This document shows positions 47,013 through 56,512 of a stretch of DNA of 64,000 nucleotides, piece after piece. The position numbers and the translations under genes were made by a program. Position 1 is the first letter of the stretch. Each line of letters opens with the position of its first letter. The notes beneath the pieces were generated by a model that had not been told where the DNA came from, searched no databases, and saw nothing but the letters and a program-made list of their open reading frames with translations. The stretch is from assembly GCF_031582965.1 (NCBI RefSeq), contig NZ_CP134049.1, positions 2,418,001-2,482,000 of the forward strand, written 5' to 3'. Origin of the DNA: Bacillus sp. NEB1478. Its GTDB lineage: Bacteria > Bacillota > Bacilli > Bacillales > Fictibacillaceae.

Positions 47013-48133
47013 AAAAAAGGTGGTGTTGTTTCCCAGTTCTTTTTCTCTTAACAGGCTGCTGGGATACAACTGCATTAAATCAAACAAAACTAATTACAGC
47101 AGGTGGATTTGATTATACAAAAAAGGGAGATGTCACCACAACAGCATCGATTCCACAGACAACAACATCGGTAGCTGGCGGACAATCTCTCGTAAATCAA
47201 GCCTTTTTCGCAACAGGTCACACAGCACGTCAAAGCCGGCTAAGACTTGACAGAAAAGTGTCTGAACGATTAGATGCATCTAAGAACCAAATCATAATTT
47301 TTGGTGAAGATGCTGCAAAAAAAGACATCTACCCGCTCTTGGACGTTTTTTACCGTGATCCAAAATCTGCACTAAACGCCAAATTAGCTGTTACGAAAGG
47401 CAGAGCTGGAGATGTAATCAGCAACAAGTACTTAGAAACAGAAAAAGGGGCAACAGGGATCGGAGAATATTTACGAGATGTTGTTAAAAGTTCTGAAGAG
47501 GCGGCAACTGTTTCAAAAGAAAACATTCAATCCATATGCCCCGTCATGTTCGATCCCGGACAGGATTTTACATTACCTTATATCATTCCTTTGAAACATA
47601 CGGCTAAAGTAGATGGTGTTGCCGTTTTCCATGGCGAAAAAATGGTAGGAAAGTTACTAGGACCTGAATCAGTATTGTACGTTATGTTGACAGGAAAACA
47701 TTACACAAAAGCGATGTCAACCACAAAAAAAATTTCAACAGACAGAAAAAGTAAACTCAATAATTACACCACATTTAAAGTAAAAAGAAACAGACGGATA
47801 TTAGATGTAACTGTATCTCCTTCTGGTGAAATATCCGTCGATCTTCATTTAAAAACAACAGTAGTCATCACTGAATATCCTCACGATAACCTGAATACAC
47901 CTGCTGAAGTAATGAAAGTTGAAAAAGCATTATCAAAAGTATTAACGAAAGAGTCTCAAAGAATTGTTGCGAAACTTCAAAAAATGAATGCAGATACGTT
48001 TGGAATTGGAAGTGAATTAATGGCATTTCACTATCCTCTTTGGAAAAAGTTAGATTGGGAAAAAGAATATCCAAAAATCCCTATCCATACAAAAGTGGAC
48101 ATTACAGTAATAGGACATGGGATAATTGAATAA
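47009..48133 (+). CDS. Spore germinant receptor C subunit lipoprotein (GerAC/GerKC family)
   Basis: 374 residues. The signal peptide ends in the lipobox LTGC with Cys17 followed by WD, the characteristic GCWD of GerAC proteins. The mature part matches the Ger(x)C three-domain lipoprotein on the outer face of the spore inner membrane. Length is normal. Last gene of the germinant receptor operon; a strong terminator follows. Confidence 0.92.
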   Translation: MKKRWCCFPVLFLLTGCWDTTALNQTKLITAGGFDYTKKGDVTTTASIPQTTTSVAGGQSLVNQAFFATGHTARQSRLRLDRKVSERLDASKNQIIIFGEDAAKKDIYPLLDVFYRDPKSALNAKLAVTKGRAGDVISNKYLETEKGATGIGEYLRDVVKSSEEAATVSKENIQSICPVMFDPGQDFTLPYIIPLKHTAKVDGVAVFHGEKMVGKLLGPESVLYVMLTGKHYTKAMSTTKKISTDRKSKLNNYTTFKVKRNRRILDVTVSPSGEISVDLHLKTTVVITEYPHDNLNTPAEVMKVEKALSKVLTKESQRIVAKLQKMNADTFGIGSELMAFHYPLWKKLDWEKEYPKIPIHTKVDITVIGHGIIE

Positions 48134-48175
48134 AAAAAGGATTCAAGGCGAAGAAACCTTGAATCCTTTTTCGTT
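48134..48175. terminator. Bidirectional terminator, germination operon and sbcC
   Basis: AAAAAGGATTCAAGG pairs with CCTTGAATCCTTTTT across an eight-base loop, between the converging stops at 48133 and 48176. Confidence 0.9.
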
Positions 48176-51100
48176 TTAAACCTGATCCAGCCGTACTCTC
48201 GTTCCTTTACCGGAATGTTCAGCTGGTTCGACGATTAATCTTTTGGTTAATCGTGCTTTTAGTTCAGGAACATGCGAGATCACGCCGATTGCAAAATTCT
48301 CCATCTGCACTTTTTCCAGTGCGGTAACTACGGTATCGAGCAATCCTTGATCAAGTGTTCCGAACCCTTCATCTAAGAAGAAGAATTGCAGCGGATACTT
48401 TCCTCTTAGCTGAATTTGTGCAGAAAGTGATAGTGCAAGTGCCAATGAAGTCAGGAAAGTCTCTCCTCCAGAAAGAGAACTAACCGGACGCTTTATTCCA
48501 CCGTTCGCATCATCACGAATGACAAATCCAGAATTAGAATCTACTTCAATAGCGTACCGCCCTCGTGTAAGCTTTGACAAACGGCTGGAAGCATCGCGAG
48601 TAACATGAATCAGCTGCTCTTCGGCCATAAATTCAACAAAAGTATTTCCCCTGAACACAGTCTGAAGCTTCCCGATTTGTTCAAGTAGTGTCGAAACTTT
48701 TGACTTCTCACCATCGAGTTCATTAAAGCGAGAATGATTTCTTTCGATCGTTATCCACTGTTGTCTAGATTGGCCTACCGCTTCTCGTGACTCATCGGTT
48801 TCTGACTTTGATTTTCTTAATTGTTCTTTTGCAGCTGTTAATTGTTCCTCAGTCAAACGTTCAGGAGGAAGCTTTTCTTTTAAAGTCTCAATTGATGTAC
48901 GCACAGCTTTACATTGGTCATCATAGTGATTTAAGGTCTTTTCCCAAGACTGTTGTTCTTCTTCTGTCGTAAAACAACTTTCATATTCTTCAAAGGAGGA
49001 AAACATAGACTTTTCCAATTGTACTTTCCATTCATCTTCTGCTTTAGTTTTTCTTTTTTGCACATCTTCAAAACGCTGCAAAATGGAATGGTATTCCTTG
49101 TCACATTCTAAAAACTGTACACGAGCTTTTTTATAACCCTCCTCTGCGATTTTAAAATGGTTCTGCAGTTCATTAAGCTTTTCTTCCACCATTATTAATT
49201 GTTCTTGTGCACTCTTATTTCCAATCCGTTTTTGAAGTTTTTCCTGAAGAATTTCAATATCTTTTTGCAGTAGCTTTTGCTTATTTAAAGATGTATTCAA
49301 TTCCAGTTCAAGCTTTCCTTTTTCACCTTTAGCTTTATCAATTTTATCTGTTTGTTCTTCTAAAAATCCGACAGCTACTTCGAGACTTTTTTGAATCTCA
49401 GCTTGACGGTCTTCTCTTCGTTGGAATTCTTGCCACATTTCAATAAGCTGTTTTCGATCGAATGGAATATTAGCTTCATCCCACTCTTTTTGAACTTGTT
49501 CCGTTTTTATATGAATGTCCGAAAGATTACCTCTTAGCTTCTGCAGCAAGTTTTCCGAACTCTCTTGTTCAAACACAATTCGTTCCAGCTTTTTTTGAAG
49601 TTCATCCATATGTTGGTGTGTAGATTCAAATCTTTCATCCATTGTGAGTCTGTCTTGTAAAATTCCCTTTACACGAGCGGAATGTCTGTTCACATTCTCT
49701 TTATCATAACGTGATGTCGATTCAACCGTTTCTAATGTCAATGTTTCTCTGGCTGCTGCAATTTCAAAATTGGATGAACCTATTCTGTTCCAGATTTTTT
49801 CTGAAACTTTTTCAAGCGATTCACGAATATGGTTAAGATTATGATTCAAACTTTTTAGTGATTCTTTTGCCGATTCCAGCTCTTCAATATTCTCCTGTTG
49901 TTCTTCTGCTTTTTCAGATTCCTTTATAGGAGATGGATGGATTTTTGATCCACATACTGCACATGGCTCATTATCTTTTAATTGTGAAGAAAGCTGAGCT
50001 GCCAGATGTTTAACACGGTTATTTTCTTGGACGGATTTAGCCGAATTCAACTCATTCTGCAGTGAAGTCGTAAGCTGTTCATTTTCTCGAATTAATTCAC
50101 ACGTATTTCCGTATAACCGTTCCACTTCATTGGACATACCTTTCCACATTTCCATACATTCAGATAAATGGTTTTGAAGTTCATTTTTGGATTGCATAAT
50201 GGTATGGGCACTTTTCTCAGTCTCATCCAATTCGCTTTGAAGTTTATTTTCTTCTTTTTCTGTATTTTGAAATTGCTGAAATAACAATAAAGCTTGCTGA
50301 AACATTGTTCTATCTTTTTGGGAAATTTCAATGGACGACAGTTCTGTTTTTAGCTTTGATTGTTTCTCTTTACCTTTTTGAAGCATTTGCTCTGCATCTG
50401 ATTCAATTTTTTTACCTTGTTCAAAATCATTTAACAATTGATTATGTCTTTGTTCTTCTTGTTTTAAGGAAAGCTGTTTTTCTTTAAGCTCTTTTTCCCA
50501 TTCAAATGCATCTTTTAAGCCACTTCTTTTTTCAAAAAGAAGAGGTTCTTGCTTGTTTTTTTCTGTCTTACTAGACTCATATTCTTTTTCCGATTCTTCA
50601 AATGATTGTTTTAACTTTTTGGTAAGCATTTGAAGTTCATCTTTTTCTTTGCAAAGCTTTTGTTCAGTAAGAATTGAGTCTTGCCATTCTTTTGCATAAG
50701 GATATATTCGATCCGCATAAATAGCCTGCTTTAGACGGTGTTTGAGCTGTACCATCTCAGGTTTTTGCTGGTCTAGTTCAACTTGAGCTTTTAACAGTTT
50801 TTCATTTTCAGTCTGAACTTCCCAATAGGATTTTAAAGTTGTGAAAACCTCTTCTTCATTCTTCATTCGTTCAGAAACTAATTTAAGTTTTTGTTCGTTT
50901 TCTTTAAGAACTTTAACCGCTTCATTCAACGCTTCACTAGATGCATCACCAAGTCCAGCTTGCTCGGCATTGATTTCGTTAAGTCTGTTTTTCTGTTCAT
51001 CCGATCTTCTTTTTAGCTTTTGGTTAAGTACATCACCATACTTTTCAAGCTGAAAAAGACGCTGAAGCATTTGACGTCTGTCAGCGCCTTTCAGTGAAAG

Positions 51101-51577
51101 AAATTCGGCAAACTTTCCTTGAGGAAGAACTACCGCTCGAGTAAAATCTTCAATTGTAAGCCCAATCAGCTCTTGAACAAGACGGGTTACATCTCTTTCT
51201 TTATCTGCATGTACAACGGAATCATTACCGTTTACTTCAAATAGTCTGGAAGTACTTGTCCGAATGGTGTGCTCGCCTGACCTTTTGTAAGAACGTTCAA
51301 CAGTGTAATGTTTTTCCGCAGCTCCTTGACCAATTTGAAATGTAAAAGAAACGGAAAGCTTATCTTCCGCTTGGTTCAATATTCCGTGTGTTCCGCTAGC
51401 TGCTCGTTCTACTTTACCGTATAAAGCAAGCGTCACTGCATCGAGAATGGTTGATTTACCGCTTCCAGTCGGTCCAAAAATACCAAACACTCCACCTGAA
51501 CATAATTCACTGAATGGGATGGTTTGAGCCTCTCGGAAACTTTGCAATCCTGATACGGTTAGTGAAACAGGTCTCAT
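48176..51577 (-). CDS. sbcC: Exonuclease subunit SbcC (Rad50-like ATPase)
   Basis: 1133 residues. The N-terminal half of the ABC ATPase has Walker A GPTGSGKS at 35-42. Two long coiled-coil arms (about 175-500 and 570-950) flank the zinc hook CAVC (Cys539, Cys542). The C-terminal ATPase half carries the LSGGETFLTSLALALSLS signature near residue 1040 and a FLDEGFGTLD Walker B. It partners with SbcD to cut hairpins and blocked double-strand ends. The ATG overlaps the sbcD stop (ATGA). The partner gene is frameshifted in this sequence. Confidence 0.93.
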   Translation of the reverse strand: MRPVSLTVSGLQSFREAQTIPFSELCSGGVFGIFGPTGSGKSTILDAVTLALYGKVERAASGTHGILNQAEDKLSVSFTFQIGQGAAEKHYTVERSYKRSGEHTIRTSTSRLFEVNGNDSVVHADKERDVTRLVQELIGLTIEDFTRAVVLPQGKFAEFLSLKGADRRQMLQRLFQLEKYGDVLNQKLKRRSDEQKNRLNEINAEQAGLGDASSEALNEAVKVLKENEQKLKLVSERMKNEEEVFTTLKSYWEVQTENEKLLKAQVELDQQKPEMVQLKHRLKQAIYADRIYPYAKEWQDSILTEQKLCKEKDELQMLTKKLKQSFEESEKEYESSKTEKNKQEPLLFEKRSGLKDAFEWEKELKEKQLSLKQEEQRHNQLLNDFEQGKKIESDAEQMLQKGKEKQSKLKTELSSIEISQKDRTMFQQALLLFQQFQNTEKEENKLQSELDETEKSAHTIMQSKNELQNHLSECMEMWKGMSNEVERLYGNTCELIRENEQLTTSLQNELNSAKSVQENNRVKHLAAQLSSQLKDNEPCAVCGSKIHPSPIKESEKAEEQQENIEELESAKESLKSLNHNLNHIRESLEKVSEKIWNRIGSSNFEIAAARETLTLETVESTSRYDKENVNRHSARVKGILQDRLTMDERFESTHQHMDELQKKLERIVFEQESSENLLQKLRGNLSDIHIKTEQVQKEWDEANIPFDRKQLIEMWQEFQRREDRQAEIQKSLEVAVGFLEEQTDKIDKAKGEKGKLELELNTSLNKQKLLQKDIEILQEKLQKRIGNKSAQEQLIMVEEKLNELQNHFKIAEEGYKKARVQFLECDKEYHSILQRFEDVQKRKTKAEDEWKVQLEKSMFSSFEEYESCFTTEEEQQSWEKTLNHYDDQCKAVRTSIETLKEKLPPERLTEEQLTAAKEQLRKSKSETDESREAVGQSRQQWITIERNHSRFNELDGEKSKVSTLLEQIGKLQTVFRGNTFVEFMAEEQLIHVTRDASSRLSKLTRGRYAIEVDSNSGFVIRDDANGGIKRPVSSLSGGETFLTSLALALSLSAQIQLRGKYPLQFFFLDEGFGTLDQGLLDTVVTALEKVQMENFAIGVISHVPELKARLTKRLIVEPAEHSGKGTRVRLDQV

Positions 51578-52754
51578 ATGGCGCTCTCTGCCTCCGTATC
51601 TTCTTCCCCAACGAGATCTAAGAAAAGGGATATTAATGCTTCATCTGGCTGTGCTCCGCCTGTTTGGCGTTTATAAAAAGAGGTGAATAGTTCATCTATC
51701 GGCATTTTATTTGCCGAAACAGCAGCTTGTTCAATACTATTTTCAATGAATACTGGTTTGATATGAATGATTCCTTCATGGGCTTTTCTAAGCCTTTGAA
51801 TTTCTTCCATCGATAGGGAATCTTGTACATGGATAGAAAGGTCAATCCAGCAGTTTCGGTGCATGCCGTCCTCAATTCCTTGCAAAACTTCCTGTATCCC
51901 GTTTTTTGCTTCCCAAGTCACGAGTGGTTTTCCGCTCTTAAGATGAATTTCTTCCAATTGAGCCTGGCAATTCGGTTCCACATCAATGATGAAAACCGAT
52001 TTCGTTTGTCCGCTCTCTGAAAAGCTATAAGACAAAGGCGAGCCGGAATATCTTGCATCAGTTTTTGCCCGCTTTACCACTTGCGGTCTATGAAGATGAC
52101 CGAGTGCTACGTATTGAGCCGCAGCCGGCAGACTTTCTGCTGCAACTGTGTAAGCTCCACCGATGTGAACAGGACGCTCTGAGTCACTCTCCTTGCTTCC
52201 GGCCACATATAAATGACTCATTGCAATGTGTACATTTCCAGGCTGGAACTTTTTTGTCATCTCTTTAAAATAAGAGTCTACCCAAAGGTCATACTTGTTT
52301 CGAACATCAAGCTCTTCAGCTGATTCACTGAGCAGCATCTTTAACCTGGATTCAGAAGGATACGGCAGTGCCGCGATCTCCAGTATCTCTCCTGTACGTT
52401 CTATAGGCACCTTGCATAGCTCTAATGAGGGCAGACCGACTAACGTAATACCAAGTTCTTTTGATAGCGGAAATGAAGCCGCAAGCCTGTCTGGCTGATC
52501 ATGATTTCCTGCTATCGCAATAAATGGACATGTCCCTTTGCGGCTTATTTTAGCAAGCGTTTCGTAAAACATCTGCTCGGCTGCGGCAGGGGGATTTACT
52601 GTATCAAACACATCCCCTGCCATCAAGACAGCATCAATTTTCTCCCGTATGACGATATCTGTTAATTCGTCTAAAAAAGCTTGCTGTTCTTCCAACCGGC
52701 TGCGTCCCTCCAGGACCGTCCTAAATGCCAGTCAGCTGTATGAAGCAATCGCAT
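51574..52754 (-). pseudogene. sbcD: Exonuclease subunit SbcD (Mre11-like), 5' frameshift
   Basis: The main open frame (from TTG at 52695, 373 residues) starts at LEEQQAFLDELT and holds AGDVFDT, GNHD and GHLH metallophosphoesterase motifs. The true start is the ATG at 52754 with AGGAGG seven bases upstream. It reads MRLLHTADWHLGR, which supplies the first Asp and His metal ligands. The frame then slips by one base near 52714-52716, where TCCTG replaces an expected three-base-plus-CTG sequence, and stops after 27 codons. Restoring one base, for example CCC for CC, yields 393 residues, against about 391 in B. subtilis. As written, the nuclease would lack its first metal motif. Sequence error or genuine mutation cannot be told apart here. 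Confidence 0.85.
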
Positions 52755-52765
52755 CAGAAAACCTC

Positions 52766-55700
52766 CTATTTAACTTGTAAAATATGTCCGCCATCAAAAA
52801 AGTACAGATAGCTTTCTTTTACAGGCTTCTTTAAAATCCGTTCAATCGCCTTTGCATATAAAGTAAGCTGCACTTCATAACGATCAAGCAGCACTTGTTT
52901 TGCACCTATGAATCCGTTAGTAAATCGATTTGTAATTTTGTCTGTTTTATAATCAACTAATATAAAACCATCGTCTTCTTCAACTAAACAATCTATCACA
53001 CCTTGAACGAGTATGTGCTCATCTTCCTCCCCGCTCCATCCTGTCTTTGTTTCTGACAAAGGAAGTGCCAGACTGAAAGGGATCTCTCGATGAATGTTTC
53101 CAATCTCGATGATTCTTCTTCCTAATGGACCTTCTATGAAAGCTTTAATTTGCGGAAGTTGAATGTAACGAGCTTGTTCTTCAGTTAAGAGTTCTTTTGC
53201 AGTCATTGCCGCAAGTTGTTCTTCCAAATCTTCTAATGATATAGATGAGTTGAAATCAATGTGCTGCATAACCATGTGCATCGCTGTCCCTGCTTCTGCT
53301 GCATTCAGCTGTGCTTCCTGCATAAATCTCGGACGTTCGTGGATGACAGGCTGTGCCACTTTTACCAAGTCGGTACCGCTGTATTCATCATGGCTTTGAA
53401 ACTGCTTTTTTATCTCGGTAACAGATTGCTTAGATCGGGTAACAGACGACTGTGAATATTCATATCTCCACTCTAGGCGCTGTATGATTTTTTCATTAGC
53501 TTCACTCGTTAATCCAACTGTTTCACCTTTTTGCAGCGTCGTTATCAGCTCTTGCTGATCTTGTTTTTGTTCAATATTCAGTTCCTCATAATCACTAGCT
53601 GGGAGAATCGTAATTTTCCAGTCTGCCTGATCGATGAACACTTCCCCACGGCCCTGTTCACTAGATTGTAAATGAGCCAATATCGGCGCTGCATTTTTAT
53701 GACGGATAACGGCTGGTCCAATCCAATCAAGATAACTCATTACTTGGGTACGCTCAAAATCAGGTAACAGCCAGCTTTCCTCATAAAGGGAATCACTCCA
53801 TTTGTCTGCTGATTTCTCAATATCATTCACTGTTCCAATTAGATACAATTTCTCTTTTGCACGCGTCAGCGCCACATAGAGAACTCGCATCTCTTCTGCT
53901 ATGAGTTCCATCTTCTTGCGCCCTGTAATTGCAAGCTTCGGAAGTGTCGGGTACATCACACGGTATTGCGGATTGATATATTGCGTTCCGAGACCAAGCT
54001 CTTTATGAAGCAGCACCTTTTCTTTTAGATCCCGTGTATTGAACTGTTTATTCAAGCCTCCTACGAACACAATCGGAAACTCCAGCCCTTTACTTTTATG
54101 AATCGTCATGATCCTAACTACATCTTCTTGCTCACCAAGTGCTCTAGCGGCCCCTAAATCTTTTCCACGTTCCTGCATTCTTTCAATAAAACGAAGAAAG
54201 CGGAAAAGTCCGCGGAAAGATGTACTCTCATACATTTTAGCCCGGTCGTACAACGCTCTTAAATTAGCTTGTCTTTGCTTTCCTCCGGGAAGGCCGCCGA
54301 CATAGTCAAAATAGCCTGTTTCTCTATAAATATCCCAGATCAAGTCTGCGAGTGAGCCTTGTCTGGCCTGATTCCTCCATGTATCCAGCTTTTCTAAAAA
54401 GAACGAAACCTTTTCACGAATAGCAGGATCACTTCCGCTCTTACTGTACTGCTCGGCAGCTCCAAGGTAGTTATCCTTTTTTTGGATAAGGCGTACAATA
54501 GCAAGCTCTTCTCCAGACATGCCAACTAGTGGTGAACGGAGAACGGAAGCCAAGGGAATATCCTGCAGCGGATTATCGATCACTTTTAAAAGAGACATCA
54601 TAACATGAATTTCGGTTGCATCGAAATATCCAGTAGATAATTCAGCATAAGCAGGAATTCCTTGTTGTTTAAACTCTTCCAAAATAACAGGAGCCCAAGC
54701 TGATGTTGCACGAAAAAGCATAACGATATCTTTATATTTTGCAGGACGCATCGATTTTGTATATTTATCAAAAACAAGGTGTGGAGGTTCACCATTTGCA
54801 CCAATAATTTCTTTAATCTTTTCAGCGATTACTCTTGCTTCAAGCTGAACGGTTTCAAGCTCAGACTTTTCCATTTCACCTGTATCCAAACCTTCTTCAT
54901 CAACTGCCGGCTCGCTTTTATTTATTAAAATTAATTCTGGCTCATTGTTTTCGAACTCAGGATAATAAGATGCGCCTAGCTTAAGTTCAGCATCTTCACT
55001 ATATTCGATCTCTCCAACTGTCTCATTCATAATCTGTCTGAACAGATAATTAGTAGCGTGAAGCACACTTTCACGGCTTCTGAAGTTTTTAGCGAGATCA
55101 ATTCTGAGACCTGCTCCACCTTCTTTTGTAAACTGCTTATATTTTGATAAAAAAAGCAGTGGTTCAGCTAACCGAAAGCGATAGATCGACTGTTTTACAT
55201 CACCCACCATGAACATGTTGCCTTGATCTTCATCTTTTGCTACAAGCCGTACGATTGATTCTTGTACAAAGTTTGTATCTTGGTATTCATCAACTAAAAC
55301 TTCAACAAAACGTTCACGGTACTCATTTGCAGCATCTGATGGTACTGGATGATCCATTGTTGATCCTTCACCTTTTAATACATGCAGGCAATAGTGCTCC
55401 AGATCTCCGAAATCAACGAGTGACTTTTCTCGTTTTGCTTGTGAATATCGTCGGCCGAATTCCTTTACTAAAGAGGTTAATTCAAGAACAATCGGAGCCA
55501 TTTCTTCAATATGGGTGACATATGATTCTGGATGGCGTTCAAAGTACTCTTCTTTCATCGTACTTAGACGTTTCTTAATGGTATCCCTCATACCTTTTAC
55601 TTTTTCTTTTAGAATTTCATCAACTTCTTGTCCTCGCACTGCTTTTAACTTTGCTGGTTCAAAGTTTTGAAAGATTTCGTATAAAGAATTCCAGCTGTTC

Positions 55701-56512
55701 TTAGCCTGATTTAATTCGTTCAGGAACTGCAAGTCTTCTTGTAACGCAGAAACATATGCCGCCGGACCACCTGGGGATTCGGCAAGCTCATTTGCACGGA
55801 TTGTCATTGCTTTAAGACCTTCAATCTGCAATCCAATGTCCAAGAGAAGCTCTTTTGTCCAAGGCAGATCATCGATTGATAAATGACTCACATTATAGTT
55901 TTGAGCCATTTGATCAAGCCAGCTCTCAGGATCTGGGTGGCTTCTTGCAAAATCATAGAGTGACAGCACAAGCTTTTGCAGATCGATGTCATTTCGGTCG
56001 GAACTATAGGCGTCCACTACTTGATAAAAAGCGTGATCTTCCCCCTTGCTGTATTCTTCTTCAAACAAATCCTCGATCACTTCTTGGCGAATCAGTTCTG
56101 CTTCTGTTTCCTCTGACACACGAAAACCGGGGTCCAGATCCGTTTCGTAATAATGTTTTCGAAGTACTTCAATACAGAACGAATGGAGAGTTGAGATTGA
56201 AGCTTTATTGAGTAAATTCAGCTGTCTTCTCAAATGCAGCGAAGAAGGATGCAGTGACAGTTCTTTATCGATCGCTTCACCAATTCTCTTTCTCATTTCT
56301 GCAGCTGCTGCATTTGTAAACGTTACGATAAGCAGTCTGTCAACATCAGCAGATTGTTCCCGAATCATCGTAATTATTCGTTCAACAAGGACAGCCGTCT
56401 TTCCGGATCCAGCGGCAGCAGCTACGAGAATATTTTCACCTCTTGCTTGAATCGCCTGCCATTGTTCATCTGTCCAGGTAGAACCTTCAGGTTTAGGAAT
56501 TAACGTTTTCAA
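52766..56512 (-). CDS. addA: Helicase-nuclease subunit AddA
   Basis: 1248 residues, UvrD-type superfamily 1A helicase fused to a RecB-family nuclease. Walker A AAAGSGKT at 32-39, DEYQDTN near residue 405 and the IMTIHKSKGLEFP motif near residue 800 are present. The nuclease motif is VDYKTDK with Asp1187 and Lys1189. With AddB it resects double-strand breaks up to Chi for RecA loading. The start codon is TTG at 56512, overlapping the addB stop (TTGA), with AGGAGG upstream. Eleven bases separate its stop from the sbcD start. Confidence 0.95.
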   Translation of the reverse strand: MKTLIPKPEGSTWTDEQWQAIQARGENILVAAAAGSGKTAVLVERIITMIREQSADVDRLLIVTFTNAAAAEMRKRIGEAIDKELSLHPSSLHLRRQLNLLNKASISTLHSFCIEVLRKHYYETDLDPGFRVSEETEAELIRQEVIEDLFEEEYSKGEDHAFYQVVDAYSSDRNDIDLQKLVLSLYDFARSHPDPESWLDQMAQNYNVSHLSIDDLPWTKELLLDIGLQIEGLKAMTIRANELAESPGGPAAYVSALQEDLQFLNELNQAKNSWNSLYEIFQNFEPAKLKAVRGQEVDEILKEKVKGMRDTIKKRLSTMKEEYFERHPESYVTHIEEMAPIVLELTSLVKEFGRRYSQAKREKSLVDFGDLEHYCLHVLKGEGSTMDHPVPSDAANEYRERFVEVLVDEYQDTNFVQESIVRLVAKDEDQGNMFMVGDVKQSIYRFRLAEPLLFLSKYKQFTKEGGAGLRIDLAKNFRSRESVLHATNYLFRQIMNETVGEIEYSEDAELKLGASYYPEFENNEPELILINKSEPAVDEEGLDTGEMEKSELETVQLEARVIAEKIKEIIGANGEPPHLVFDKYTKSMRPAKYKDIVMLFRATSAWAPVILEEFKQQGIPAYAELSTGYFDATEIHVMMSLLKVIDNPLQDIPLASVLRSPLVGMSGEELAIVRLIQKKDNYLGAAEQYSKSGSDPAIREKVSFFLEKLDTWRNQARQGSLADLIWDIYRETGYFDYVGGLPGGKQRQANLRALYDRAKMYESTSFRGLFRFLRFIERMQERGKDLGAARALGEQEDVVRIMTIHKSKGLEFPIVFVGGLNKQFNTRDLKEKVLLHKELGLGTQYINPQYRVMYPTLPKLAITGRKKMELIAEEMRVLYVALTRAKEKLYLIGTVNDIEKSADKWSDSLYEESWLLPDFERTQVMSYLDWIGPAVIRHKNAAPILAHLQSSEQGRGEVFIDQADWKITILPASDYEELNIEQKQDQQELITTLQKGETVGLTSEANEKIIQRLEWRYEYSQSSVTRSKQSVTEIKKQFQSHDEYSGTDLVKVAQPVIHERPRFMQEAQLNAAEAGTAMHMVMQHIDFNSSISLEDLEEQLAAMTAKELLTEEQARYIQLPQIKAFIEGPLGRRIIEIGNIHREIPFSLALPLSETKTGWSGEEDEHILVQGVIDCLVEEDDGFILVDYKTDKITNRFTNGFIGAKQVLLDRYEVQLTLYAKAIERILKKPVKESYLYFFDGGHILQVK

